From contig JAHLEZ010000011.1 of the NCBI GenBank assembly GCA_020726505.1, positions 62,001 through 126,000 on the forward strand: a DNA stretch of 64,000 bases. The letters run 5' to 3'. Of the stretch, positions 44,618 to 56,730 are shown piece after piece (the first letter of the stretch is position 1; every line of letters begins with the position of its first letter). This stretch comes from Leptodontidium sp. MPI-SDFR-AT-0119 (Eukaryota; Ascomycota; Leotiomycetes; Helotiales; Leptodontidiaceae). The notes beneath the pieces are model-generated. The model was not told the DNA's origin. It was given only the letters and a program-made list of their open reading frames with translations, and did no database searches. Both the position numbers and the translations under genes were made by a program.

Positions 44618-45388
44618 ATGGCATCAGAGGCTCAATCTCACACAGGTTCAAACCACCATTTTCATGGACTTGGGTTGCATTTTCAAGACAAGGTCTACAG
44701 ACACGCCGAAAAAGAACAGAACTCGCCGGGAGGGCCAAGTCAACAGCGAGTCTCGGGGATAGGCTTAAGGTTGACGGACAGTTATTTCAGCCACCAGGCC
44801 ACGCAGCAACTTACACCAGGAGAGATTTTCGAGGGTGAGGTCTCGAGGTGGAGCAGCGATAGCAGCGAATACGAAATCGAAAGGGACAAAAACAGCGACA
44901 ACGAGTCGGAATCAGAAGAAGATCTCCAGGAAGCCATGGAGGACAAACTCGAAAGACATCGTCAGTTCTTCCAAGGTGAGCCGCTGATGAGATGCTTGAA
45001 AGGAGAGGAGGGCAGGTACCGGAAATGGATGGACACACTTTTCTACGACAATCTGTACCATGAGGTTCAACACGGCCCTCAAGAGACTAGAAGTCAAGAA
45101 GTGGTTCGAGCATATTGGAAAGAAGTGAGGGAACAGTTGAAGATTGACGACTCGGAGATCGAGATTCCCTCAGATCTAGATACAGAAGTTTTGCCCGAAC
45201 ACACACAATCATCTTCGCATCTCGGTCCTGCGCTCAAGAGTACCCGTGGTTGGAAGCGACCAGCTCATCTCTGTTTGTCGAGTGGGAAGGATCTCGAACT
45301 GCAAGAAATTCGACATTTGTGGATTGATAGGAAGAAGAATGTAAGAAGAGCTGCGACGTGTTGGAAAGACCCAAGTTCAGGAAGCTAG
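44618..45388 (+). CDS. Acidic protein of unknown function
   Basis: Intronless, 256 aa from the first ATG. No recognised domain. A central highly acidic, Ser-rich stretch (SSDSSEYEIERDKNSDNESE) leads into a predicted coiled or helical part (EDLQEAMEDKLERHRQFFQG). The helical LMRCLKGEEGRYRKWMDTLF and a basic C-terminus (LWIDRKKNVRRAATCWKDP) follow. No signal peptide or membrane segment is seen. Composition suggests a cytosolic or nuclear protein. Confidence 0.6.
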   Translation: MASEAQSHTGSNHHFHGLGLHFQDKVYRHAEKEQNSPGGPSQQRVSGIGLRLTDSYFSHQATQQLTPGEIFEGEVSRWSSDSSEYEIERDKNSDNESESEEDLQEAMEDKLERHRQFFQGEPLMRCLKGEEGRYRKWMDTLFYDNLYHEVQHGPQETRSQEVVRAYWKEVREQLKIDDSEIEIPSDLDTEVLPEHTQSSSHLGPALKSTRGWKRPAHLCLSSGKDLELQEIRHLWIDRKKNVRRAATCWKDPSSGS

Positions 45389-45632
45389 TAACACCAATCC
45401 ATTGATTCGATTAAGAACAGACGACCTTGGACGAGCAGCGACGTTTGGATAAGTAGTGAAAAGGAAGAGAAGCAGACAAGATGTGGATGAGTTCAGAATG
45501 TCCCCAGCTCGCTTCCATCCACCCCGGTCCACGCTAAATTCCACCCAACGGCAAGAGCCGCTTGGCCTACTTCAAACACGTATCTGCGAATACCCTCAAG
45601 AATCAACAGCAACTTACATCACATACCTCAAC

Positions 45633-46671
45633 ATGGATCCATTCTCCGCAGAAGGCGAGTTGCTCAACTTGCACAACTTCTTCCACCAAGGTCAATTCCA
45701 GGAAGCCATCGATTTCGACACCGCTGGCCTCTCCGCCGAGAACAAGCTCCCCGCCCGCATCATCTCCCTTCGCGCCCAAATCGCCCTCGGACAGGCTGAG
45801 GATGTCGTCGCAGATGTACAAGGCGAGCAGGAAGTCGAATTAGTTGCCGTAGGAGCGCTGGCCGATCTCAAGGCTGGCAATGAGAGCAAGGCTGTGAAGA
45901 CGGCGGAGAAGCTGGCTGGCGAGGCTGGAGATAATGCCACAGTCCAGGTTCTTGCTGGAACTGTTCTGCAGGCTGCAGGAAAGAGTGAAGAGGCTTTAGC
46001 GCTACTTTCCCAACACCAGGGAAATCGTAAGTTGGTCTGTGTTAGGCACTAGGAGTTGCGCTGACAAGGAATTCCAGTCGAGGCCGTTGCCCTAATTGTC
46101 CAAATCCACCTGGAACAAAATCGTACCGATTTGGCTATTAAAGAAGTCGCAGCAGCGAGGAGATGGGCTCAGGATAGTCTACTTGTCAATCTTGCAGAGT
46201 CCTGGGTCGGATTACGGGTGGTGAGTTTGGATAGACATCCTATCAATGGGCATTCATTGACAGAATCAGGGCGGAGAGAAATACCAACAAGCGTTCTACG
46301 TATTTGAGGAACTCGCACAGGCTCCATCGACATCTGCGAACCAAAGTCTGGTATCACAGGCTGTTGCGGAAATACACCTTGGACGGTTAGAAGAGGCAGA
46401 GGCAGCTTTGAAGCAAGCTTTGGCGAAGGACCCAAAGGATACAGAGGCAATTGCCAATAGTATTGTCCTCGAAATAATTGCTGGCAAGGATACGAAGCAA
46501 CTGAAGGCGTACGTGGTGTCAATATCTTTCGGAAAGTCGTTGCTAACAAATTATTCCAGTGACCTTCAAACCTCCGCTCCTAACCACCACTTCCTTCAAG
46601 ACCTCGAAGAAAAGTCATCGTTGTTCGACAAGGCGGCTACGAAATACTCGGCAAAGGTGGCAGCAGCATAA
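45633..46671 (+). CDS. Coatomer subunit epsilon
   Basis: Four exons (45633-46026, 46078-46220, 46270-46508, 46560-46671; introns 49-51 nt) give 295 aa, the usual size. The protein is a TPR-like helical solenoid throughout. The diagnostic N-terminus GELLNLHNFFHQGQFQEAID and the C-terminal block NHHFLQDLEEKSSLFDKAATKY are typical of epsilon-COP. It is a subunit of the COPI coat, stabilising alpha-COP during retrograde Golgi-to-ER transport. The start ATG follows a leader with no competing frame. Single-copy housekeeping gene. Confidence 0.95.
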
Positions 46672-48149
46672 TACCCAACGATAGAATAATGTGGCGTACA
46701 GGAAGGGTGGGATTCACATGATGTTGCTTTAGGTTATTCAAAAATGGGGAACAATCGAGAGCATTCCATTCATCCAATCGCAATGCCAGAATGCAAAAGT
46801 GGTTCTGATGTCCAGATCAAGCGGCTCCCCGACGTTTGTGCTCGAATTGAGCAAAAGCTCCGGAGTGAGAAAAAAGCCTCAAAATGCACACTGACATCAC
46901 CAATACCAACGACCAGTTTCCCGCACTTCTCAAACAACCCTGAGATATTCGTTACCAGCGGCTCAGCGATCAGAGATAACAGATTTCAGATGCAATGTGA
47001 CGCCTTTGCTGACGTCCCCCACGAAAGTTTCATGCGAAGGCATGGGAAGGGAATATCCCACACCGACAAACTGACGCGCTCCTACCGATCACCCCTCGAT
47101 TTCGATGTTGAGGAAACGCCCTGACTCGGCAGCTAGTACTGCCACTATCGTGAGCCTTTACCCGTGCCTGCATGCCGTGAAAGGATTTGACGGGACAGGA
47201 CAATTGTTTACGGGGAGGTAGAGTGGAGTTGAACATGATGCTTGGCAAGTGACATCATCACGAGTCTTTTTTCCATCGTCTTCAAGCTTCTTTCATGATG
47301 TTGCAATCAGCATTGACAGATCAATTCTGCATTCAGCTTCTACTACTCTGTCATGTCACTTTGAACGAATAATGCATTTTATGATTTTCCCCCTTTCTGC
47401 TGTTCCCCCCCTTTTCTTTGCTTTTCTTTGTATTTCTCTCTTGTCGTGGTTGCACTGCACTGCCCCTCCACACTTCATCGCTGGTCTGCCCCACTACAAG
47501 CGAGGAACACATGTCTGGACAACCCTCTAGGCAAGATGTAGTCATAGTCTTTCCTCCCAACATACTCTCCACCAACTAGGACACGAGTAAAAGGCTCGGA
47601 ATGCCCAATCAGCGATTCGAATTTGGATACGATCGACAGTCAATAATCACCATCTGGTCGTTCTCGATGGCCGTGGAACGAATTCGGTGCCGAATGTGAG
47701 GCGAGCCAAGTGGCCTGGCTCGCATCCGTACCTCATGCAGACGGGCTAGTCTAGCAGGAAAAGACGTTTTTGTACTGCCTTACCGTAGGCACAGTTTCGT
47801 TATCATCGTGAGAAATCTCGATGGCAAGGCAAGGCAACGCCCCTGCCACTTACTGTCTGTCCACTGGCTGCGCACGTTCTCAAGTGAATGCCGTAAGATA
47901 GATGTCTAGCCAAGCATTCGATCGAGTAAGTGTGTGCGAGGAGGATAAGAAGTCTCTTTCCCCCTCTAATCCACAATTCTCTTTTTCTTTCCCCAACATC
48001 GTCTCTCATCATCTCGATTGCAGTGGTTTATCTGACTCTCCACTTTACCCATCTATTCGCAAGCTTTCCGCTTGTCTTCTCCGCCTTTCCTCTGCTTACT
48101 TGATAAATCAAAAGTGTTCTTGCCATCCAGCGAGATAGACATTGCAAAT
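46672..48149. other. Intergenic, no gene recognised
   Basis: About 1.5 kb. A few frames of 70-126 codons are open, but none is supported by motif or exon structure. The right end carries a pyrimidine-rich leader of the phosphatase gene. Confidence 0.45.
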
Positions 48150-49307
48150 ATGCCTGCTGCTATCACGCCCCCCGCGACGCCTCAGAGCAAAGATCTGGCT
48201 GTTCTGAGACCGAGCTTAGTTTTGAATCAGAATAAGGATATGGCGAATACCAAGCGGAAGATCATCTGTTTCTCAGGTACGTTCTTTTGTTGATCTATAG
48301 ACCCCCCCCCCCCGCCAAATCTTATCTTTCGCCTTCATCTCAACGCTCCCACTTGAATCCTATACTGCTCTATAGTCTAGACGAGTTCTTCACTCATCCC
48401 TCATTCAAATGCCATCTCTAACACTCATCTTCCAGACTTCGACGGCACGATCTTCATGCAAGACACCGGCCACATCCTCTTCGACGCCCACGGCTGCGGG
48501 CCAACCCACCGCAACATCCTCGACGAGCAGATCAAAACCGGCGAACGTTCGTTCCGCGAAGTCTCGGAAGAAATGTGGGGATCCCTCAACGTCCCCTTCG
48601 ACGATGGCTTCAGCGTGATGAAAGAAACCCTCGAGATCGACCCGGACTTCCGCTCCTTCCACGAATACTGCATCGCGCACTCCATCCCCTTCAACGTCAT
48701 CTCCGCCGGCTTGAAGCCCATCTTGCGGAGGGTGCTGGATGAGTTCCTCGGCGAGGAGCAGGCGAGCCACATCGATATCGTGGCGAACGAGGCGGAGATC
48801 AGTGCCGATGGCGGGAAGTGGAAACCGATCTGGCGACATGACACGGAGCTCGGCCACGATAAAGCTCTTTCGATAACTGAAGCGCGGGAACAGGCGCATC
48901 TCGAGGCGGACGATGGGACGATCCCGCTGATTGTATTTATCGGGGATGGGGTATCTGACCTCCCTGCTGCGCGCGAAGCGGATGTGCTTTTTGCGCGCAG
49001 GGGACTTAGGCTTGAGGAGTATTGTGTGGAGAATCAGATTGCGTATCTGGGCTTTGATACGTTTGGGGATATTCAGAGGGAGATTGAGAGGATTCGCGTG
49101 GAGGATGAGAGGAGTACGCAGGGCAGGGGGGTGCCGGAGAGGTTTAATCCTAGGGCGAATTTGTGGAGGAGGGTTAGTTCTCAGAGGGCGGTGCCGAAGC
49201 TGGTGCAGATGACGCCGAGTAGGGAGGAGAAGATGTTTTTGTGGCCCGAGGCGTTTTCGGAGTTCAAACCGAAGGCGAGGGGGATTGCCGAGGCTGTTGC
49301 TGCATAG
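48150..49307 (+). CDS. HAD-superfamily phosphatase
   Basis: Exons 48150-48276 and 48436-49307 (159-nt intron containing a run of 12 C at 48302) give 332 aa. HAD motif I is split across the intron: S-DFDGTIF, with nucleophile D43 and acid/base D45. Motif II is NVISAGLKP, and motif IV is VFIGDGVSDLPAA. The arrangement with an early helical cap (HRNILDEQIKTGERSFREVS) fits the IB/phosphoserine-phosphatase-like group, which in fungi acts on small phosphorylated metabolites. The C-terminal about 60 residues (NPRANLWRRVSSQR...FKPKARGIAEAVAA) are an extension. The cytosolic substrate is unknown. Confidence 0.9.
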
Positions 49308-51171
49308 ATGGGGTTGCGGTGGTTGTGTTGAGTTGGTTCTTTTCTATTTTGTTGTTGTTTACATTGGGTGTTGGGGGGGGGGGGGGGGGGGTGGCGGCAT
49401 TGTCTTTGGCGTTGATTGTTTTGTGAAAGCAGTAGTTGGTGTTAAAGGGAAGGCAAATGGGGACAAGGCAACATATCAGGTGGGGAGGAAGATATACACA
49501 CTTCACAATATCAATAGATCGATAGAAGAAATACATCAAAGATAATTATAAACAGAGTTTGTACATACCATACGCCACCCATACGAGTTTCTTCCATTCC
49601 CGCCTCTTTTCTGTTATTCTTTCCTCCTTTATTTTTTTTATCCACCTGTTGCAATGATTTTGACGTCTTAACTGTACTAAAGATGCTTTGAGGCCGGTTT
49701 CCATGATATTGTGAGGAGTATGCAACGTTTCGTCAAACTCAAAAGAGCCTGAATACAAGCCCGTAAAGTGATTAACTGCATATATCACAAACAAACTAAT
49801 TCAGTCGAGTTCAGTACAGTACAGTACAATCCAATACAGTGCTCCGCCGTCTCACAACGTCATGCCAGGTCTGGAGGTAATCTTATGTATTTACGTCAAG
49901 CAAGGATCCTTCATTCAGGCTTCAGCAATCAATCCTGTTGCTTAAAGGGTAAACTTCGCATCCAGTCGGCATCCCTCTGTAAATACATGCATAATAAAAG
50001 TCTTCAAATTTTTCAAAAATCTGTTAATGTCCGTCCATGGGAGAAGGTAACAAGTATACCTTACTGAGTCTGTAAATCTTTTCACGTTCATTCAAACACC
50101 AATCCCAAGAAAGAAATCCCCAGCCAAGCCAAGCCAACCCACCAAACATCCTACTCCGTGCTTGCCGGCGCGCCAACCCACACACGCATCACAACCTCCA
50201 CAGAAATCGGCCTTGTCAAGCCGGGTCTGTCCAACCGGACCGGGTGCTTCCTTCGTTTGGGGGGGTAGGGTACAGCTTGGCAGGGTACGGAGAGCTGAGA
50301 GAAGCTTTTTCAGGCAGAGAGGATTTATGTGCGAGATGCCTTACTGCCGTGAACCCTTGCTTAATATGGTTAGGGGGAGGTGAGGATTATGCTGGAGGGC
50401 TTCGTATTGGAGTGTGGTGTTATTGTAGGGAGATGACGCTGCGGTATAATTATCCGAGAGGGTGCAGGAGGATGGATCGAGGGGAGGGATGTATGTATGT
50501 GACATGTGCCAGCTGGCATATGCTTCTGTTTTTATACCTTGGTACCTAGGTAGATAAAATATAAAAGTCAAGACTTAACATTGATGTGATCTTTTCAGTT
50601 AAAGTGGTTGAGTAAAGGTTTACTACATACATACGTAAGGTACTTTTCGTGGATTCAATAGTTTGTTATTGTTCACGTACAGCTACCGTATACCTACGAT
50701 ACAAGCCTGAGATTCTCAAAATAAACCCCGCACTGCCCACCACCACTGCGGTACACCCAAACCAACGCGAACCAGCCATCAATCACCCCTGGGCGGAATC
50801 CTACCTCAAAAATCCAAACTCGAATTCCTACCTGAGCATCTATCTGCATCTGCAACTACAACTGCATCATCCTCAAAGCTCTCCTACCGCCAGCCTTTGG
50901 CTTGCTGGTGCTGCACACACGAACAATCAGCCTTTTGCTTGCTCGACCTTGTTACTTGTTGTTCCTCACCCCTCACCATCGTCTCGTGGTTGCTGTTTCT
51001 ACCAGCACCAACCAAGACAGCCAGCCCAGCCCTGCCCAGCCAACCACCAAGCTCTAAGGTGAATCGGTGGCCGGGCTACATCAAAGCCGCTGCCAAGTTT
51101 CCAGCTTTACACCTGCCTGACCATACCTTACTTAAACATTCGAAACACCTTTGTCCTTCCTCCAGCCCAAC
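49308..51171. other. Intergenic with a 19-G run; promoter and leader of the PSD gene
   Basis: No gene seen. Contains a 19-nt G run at 49373-49391 in the 3' flank of the phosphatase gene. The 50.7-51.17 kb part is C-rich and probably the long leader of the decarboxylase gene. Confidence 0.5.
49373..49391. repeat. Poly-G tract (19 nt)
   Basis: Homopolymer directly after the phosphatase gene, just inside its probable 3' UTR. Confidence 0.8.
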
Positions 51172-54100
51172 ATGGTCCGCATCTCCCTCCCCAACCGTCT
51201 CAAATCCTACACGAACAGCACGAACAACTCTCGCAGCTCAAGTCCCAATCCTGGCAACAGTATGAAGAAGACGAATAGTGGTACCGATGGCAGTCTGGAG
51301 GCTTCGAAGGTCAATGGGTTGATGTTGAAGGTCGTGGTTATTAAGGTACGCAGAACAGAACATTAGGGAATTATAATCAGATGGAGGGGTGAAGGAGCTG
51401 GCACGCAGATGGCAGATCCTACCTATAAGCAAGTAAGTGAGATGCTGACAAGTGGATACAACAGGCCAGGAATCTTGCAGCAAAGGACAAGAATGGCACT
51501 TCTGACCCAGTGAGTATTCGAGGAACTGCCCTTCAACTTACCCAGCTGTACAGAACACTAAACCATCACAGTACCTCGTCCTAACGCTCGGCGACTCGAA
51601 GAACGCAACACAATACGTCCCCAAGACCCTCAATCCAGAATGGAACGTCACAATCCAGATGCCTGTCAACAGCGTCAACGCCCTCCTCCTTGACTGTGTC
51701 TGCTGGGATAAGGATCGTTTTGGGAAAGACTACTTGGGAGAATTCGATCTAGCGTTAGAGGACATATTCACAAGTGACAAAGTCGAGATTGAACCACAAT
51801 GGTTTACCCTTTGTAGTAAACGACCTGGTGGAAAGAAGAGCAGTAATGTTTCAGGAGACGTCCAGTTGCAGTTCACGCTTTACGATTCGAGCAATGTGTC
51901 TGCCACCCCTGCACAGGTTCTGGAGAAATTCCGCACATTGGCTGGAGTGGTGGATCTGCCAGACACGCCTGGAAGATTACCCATGGGAGCAACTGATGTG
52001 GCAGATGAGGATCTAGAATTCGATGATGACGAAGATCCAAGTGATGAGACCGACGATCCTACAAAGCCCGAGAACGCAGAGAAGAGACGTCGGAAATTGA
52101 GATTGAGAGGCCTGCGGAAGAAGAAGCAATTGAACGGATACGAGTTTAGTGGTGGCAGTGAGGTGGTGGGCATCGTCTTCCTTGAAATCGGAAAGATCAC
52201 CGATCTACCTCCCGAACGCAACATGACTAGGACTTCGTTCGATATGGATCCCTTCGTTGTAGCTTCGTTGGGCAAGAAGACGTACAGAACAAGAGTGATT
52301 CGGCACAATCTGAACCCAGTCTTCAACGAGAAGATGATCTTCCAGGTGTTGAAGCACGAGCAGACATATTCTCTATCCTTCACTGTGATTGACCGAGACA
52401 AGCTGTCGGGAAACGATTTTATTGCAGCTAGTGTTCTGCCATTGAAGGATATTACGGATACTGCTCCAGATGCCAATCCAGAGACCGGTCTGTATTCTCT
52501 CAAGGAGCCTCCCGACCCAAGCGCTTTCCCAGTTCAGCCCAACCGGTCTCGTTTCAAGCTTCCATTGTCCCGCTCAGCATCATCTCAAAGCTTGAAGGGA
52601 CTGACTCGACCTCCTCTGCAGTCAAGAACCTCCGGCGGCCAGAATGTGTCATATAACAGCATGAATTCCGGAACTTCTACCCCGGTGCCCGGTCTAGCTC
52701 CCACGAGCAACCCCGGAGGTCTTCAACCTGGCGATAGCGCACCCGCGCCAAACGCTGTAGACAATGATGACGGATTTGATGGAAACGGAGATCCTGACTT
52801 GCATTCCTTTACCATTCCCCTGAAGTTGAAGAACGCCGAGAAGTGGGAGGAGAAACACAGCCCTCAGCTTTTCATCAAGGCCAAATACGTCCCTTACCCC
52901 GCACTTCGTCAACAATTCTGGAGAGCTATGTTGAGACAATACGATACTGATGAGAGTGGCTGTATCAGCAAGGTTGAGCTTACGACTATGCTTGATACGC
53001 TCGGTTCTACATTGAAGGAGTCTACCATTGATGGATTTTTCAGACGATTCCCCCATGCTGCTACAAGCGACGCAGAAGCGAATGCAGAAATGAGCTTCGA
53101 TGAAGCAGTCATCTGTCTCGAGGATCAGCTAGATCAGAAGTCCAAGCCACAGCAATCAATCGGAGATAGGATGAAGAGTCATCTCCCTGCACAGCTTGGA
53201 GGAACTACTGGACAAACACCTGCTTCTTCGTCTGTTTCGGGGACTGGATCTTCTACGCCATCCAATGCGGATAACAACACAAACCTGTCTCAGTTGAGTG
53301 TCGAAGCACAAAGTGTGGAGGAGCTTGCTACTCCTGGCGAGGAAGGAGAGTATCTTGACAGAGACGATCTCAATGACAAAGGCGAAGAGCATGTTGTTGA
53401 GATTAGAGAATGCCCCATCTGTCACCAGCCTCGCCTGAACAAGCGCTCTGATACTGATATCATCACCCACATTGCCACCTGTGCTAGTCAGGATTGGCGC
53501 CAAGTCAACAACATTGTCATGGCTGGTTTCGTCACGGCTAGTCAAGCTCAGCGAAAGTGGTACTCCAAGGTCATCACCAAGATTTCCTATGGTGGCTACA
53601 AGCTCGGCGCTAACTCTGCCAATATTCTTGTACAAGATCGCATCACTGGTCAGATCAACGAGGAGCGAATGAGCGTCTACGTCCGTTTGGGTATTAGGCT
53701 GCTATATAAAGGATTGAAATCTAAGGATATGGAGAAAAAGAGAAGTACGTTTGCCGGATGCATCTCAGTTAACATTTACATGTTTGATGAAAAACCTAGT
53801 GTGTCCATTGCTAACAAACATGCAGTCCGAAAGCTCCTCCGCGGCTTGTCTTTCAAGCAAGGTGTCAAATATGATGACCCCGCTTCGGCCGGTGAGATTC
53901 AAAGTTTCATCAACTTCCACCAACTGGATATGTCTGAAGTATTGCTCCCGATTGAGAAATTCAAGAGCTTCAACGAATTCTTTTACCGCCAACTCAAGCC
54001 AGATGCTCGACCATGCTCAGCCCCTGATAATCCACGCATCATCGTCTCTCCAGCCGATTCCAGATCCGTTGTCTTCAACCGTATGGATGAAGCCACCAAG

Positions 54101-54871
54101 ATCTGGGTTAAGGGCCGCGAATTCTCCATCGAGCGTCTCCTTGGTAATGCTTACCCCCAAGATGCCGAACGATACAAGAACGGCGCTCTAGGTATCTTCC
54201 GTCTCGCCCCCCAGGATTATCATCGCTTCCACATCCCTGTCGACGGTGTCATGGGTGAGCCCAAAACCATCGAAGGCGAGTACTACACCGTCAACCCCAT
54301 GGCTATCCGCTCTGCTCTCGATGTCTATGGCGAGAATGTCAGAATTGTCATCCCGATTGACTCGGTTGCTCATGGTAGAGTTATGGTCATCTGTGTCGGT
54401 GCTATGATGGTCGGTAGTACGGTCATTACGCGGAAGAAGGGCGAAAATGTAAAGCGAGCTGAAGAGTTGGGATATTTCAAGTTTGGGGGCAGTACTCTGC
54501 TTGTATTGTTTGAGGAGGGAGCTATGCGCTTTGATGATGATTTGGTTGATAATAGTAATGGTGCGCTGGAGACTTTGGTGAGTCCTTCCCTTGTTTCTTC
54601 TCTTTTTTCCTTCGCAAATCCCCACTTCATTCCGAATTCGGGATTTGTGGCTTGGAACGAAATACACAGGAATAAATCTGACAGTAACTAGCTACGTGTC
54701 GGCATGTCCATCGGTCATCACCCAACTCAAGGTCAATATACGCCCGATATGCGCAAGAACGATGAGGATATTACTGAGGACGAGAAGGCAGAGGCTAAGC
54801 GTAGGATTGAAGGAAGTATCATGCAGGAGGGCAGTGGTGGGAAGGCTACTGTTGCCAGCATGGCTGGATAG
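51172..54871 (+). CDS. Phosphatidylserine decarboxylase, C2-domain (PSD2) type
   Basis: Exons 51172-51345, 51465-51509, 51572-53744, 53826-54577 and 54692-54871 give 1107 aa. Order: C2 domain A (VVVIKARNLAAKDKNGTSDP, LGDSKNATQYVPKTLNPEWN), an acidic linker, C2 domain B (LEIGKITDLPPERN, FDMDPFVVASLGKKTYRTRV), and an EF-hand (YDTDESGCISKVEL). A small Cys/His motif follows (CPICHQPRLNKRSDTDIITH, C), then the decarboxylase domain with DYHRFHIPVDG, VAHGRVMVICVGAMMVGS and the FGGST self-cleavage site that yields the pyruvoyl cofactor. GGST places it with endosome/Golgi PSD2 and not mitochondrial PSD1. It makes phosphatidylethanolamine from phosphatidylserine. The 81-nt third intron is in phase and stop-free. 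Confidence 0.95.
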
Positions 54872-55636
54872 AGCTGTGGCATGTGAGAAGAGGATTTTGT
54901 GGGGATGTGAGAGAGAAAGGAAAGAGGAAAGGATTGCATAGACATTCAACATTTGAAGTGCTCGGGTTGAATGGACTGACTAGGTTGACTGGGTTGGGTT
55001 GTTGTTTCGATCAATCGATGCGTTTTCAGACGGATAGTGGTGCGGTATCGTGCCTTTTTGTACGGTTGGGTTATGGGATTGATGGGATGGGATGGGGGTG
55101 GGGTGGATGGGTTTGATATCATGTATGTGTGTATGCGATTAAGCAAGCAAGCAACAAGACAAAAACAGAAGACAAACTGGCAGACAAGACAAATGGAAAT
55201 TTGAATTCAAATTCAGATTCAAATTCAAAGCGAAAAGGAGATAAATGATTACATACATGGACAGTAGAAATCGGAAGAAGTGTTGAGTTTTTCAGAGTGA
55301 GGCTCAAGCACAGTATATCCGAGGGTTTAGTTTTGGATTGGATTTGGGGGAGAACTGAATATTAACTAATACGTTGAATAAACCAGTCATCAGTGAGTGT
55401 ACCTACTTTTCTTCGCTTCTCTTCTCTTATTTTGCGAATCGTGTACAGTAAGTAAGTACATGGTGACGTTCTAATCTTAACTGTTTGCGTAGAATTTTAC
55501 TTTTTCAAAAAATAGTTAATAATAATTAATAAGAAGAAGAAGAAGAAGAAGAAGAAAAGAAGAAGAAGAAGAAAGAAGAAGAAGAAGAATCAAAGCATGT
55601 CTTATCCCAACATTGCATTCGGACAAAGTCTGCAAA
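54872..55636. other. Intergenic with a GAA microsatellite
   Basis: 3' flank of the decarboxylase gene, with repeated attcaaattc words near 55205 and a GAA tract at 55531-55590. No gene seen. Confidence 0.5.
55531..55590. repeat. GAA/TTC microsatellite
   Basis: About 60 bp of interrupted GAA trinucleotides, ending about 47 bp before a possible small gene. Confidence 0.9.
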
Positions 55637-55955
55637 ATGTCGGACTCTCACTCCAATACAACGACATGGGCTCGAACAGCAACTGCGTGCTTCGTAACCA
55701 TGGCCCGCCTGCTCAACAACCACAGCAAACACCATCATCCAGGATACAGGCGCGAGTCCTCACCCAGACGGGACGTACTTCGTGAGTCCCTCCGACCTCG
55801 CAATCCTCGGTGAGCGAACCGGTACTGCGTTCGATTGGCAGAAAAGCCTTCCTGACCAGCGGGACCGCGGCGGGAGAGTGGTTCTCGACTGGCCAGATGA
55901 AACATGGCGTTTGTTACCTCAGGAGGAACGGCACGGGGCATTGTGTGGTGCGTAA
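55637..55955 (+). CDS. Possible small gene of unknown function
   Basis: Exon 1 55637-55693 (MSDSHSNTTTWARTATACF) and exon 2 55743-55955 join across a 49-nt GT-AG intron in frame, giving 89 aa. Exon 2 reads HPDGTYFVSPSDLAILGERT then AFDWQKSLPDQRDRGGRVVL and DWPDETWRLLPQEE, which looks strongly coding. The true end may lie further on if GTGCGT near 55948 is another donor. The family is not recognised. Confidence 0.4.
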
Positions 55956-56730
55956 TCGGGATCGGAGAGGTGGTGGTGGGAATGTGTTGATTATCAGGGC
56001 GGGGGCAGGGTGGTGGATGTTGCCGAGGTGGTGGAGGAGAGTATGGCGATTATATGGTTTAGAGCAAAGAGGAGAGTAGCTTATGACCGCCGGGAGAGAT
56101 CACAAAGTCTTGGGGGAAGGTGTGATGGCTTTGGATATGAGGTTTGACTTTTGAGATGCGTTGAAGGTAGTTAACTAGTCTTGTTTGGATGTGTGTGTTT
56201 TGAAGAGCACTCGCTTAAACCCATTTTCTTTAGGGAATTGAGGAAGTTCTATGATAAGTTTATGTAATATGTGGCAGAAGTGGGCCGAGTGGACTTTTTG
56301 ATGCATGGACTTGGGAATGATAGAGATATATGGAGAGATGTTGAAAAATCCTCAGAAAATGCGTTAGGAAATTGAAGGATCTCTCAATGGAAGGAGGTAT
56401 GTTTGCCAGATCGAGGAAGAAATGAAATGAAGTAATAAAGGCTAAGGATCAATTTTTGAAAGAGGGCGGTTTAGAAGAGCTCAAACATCATGTCTTTCCA
56501 ATGCGGAAGGAAAGACTTCAGGCTGGATGGAAGCAGGATTGGCAAGTGACAGAACGAAAGTCAGATGTACCAGTCTTGATGGATCATACACTTATTGTGT
56601 TACACAGAAAGCTTGAGCGATAAAAACGAAGATCTGATAAGTAAAACTCTGTTCTGTATTGATACTTTTATTCAATTCGATTCTCAACAGCTGAACAATC
56701 CCCTCCATCTCGTGCCTGACACTCCTTCAC
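55956..56730. other. Intergenic, no gene recognised
   Basis: Unassigned; the first 150 bases might include a further exon of the preceding small gene. Confidence 0.4.
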
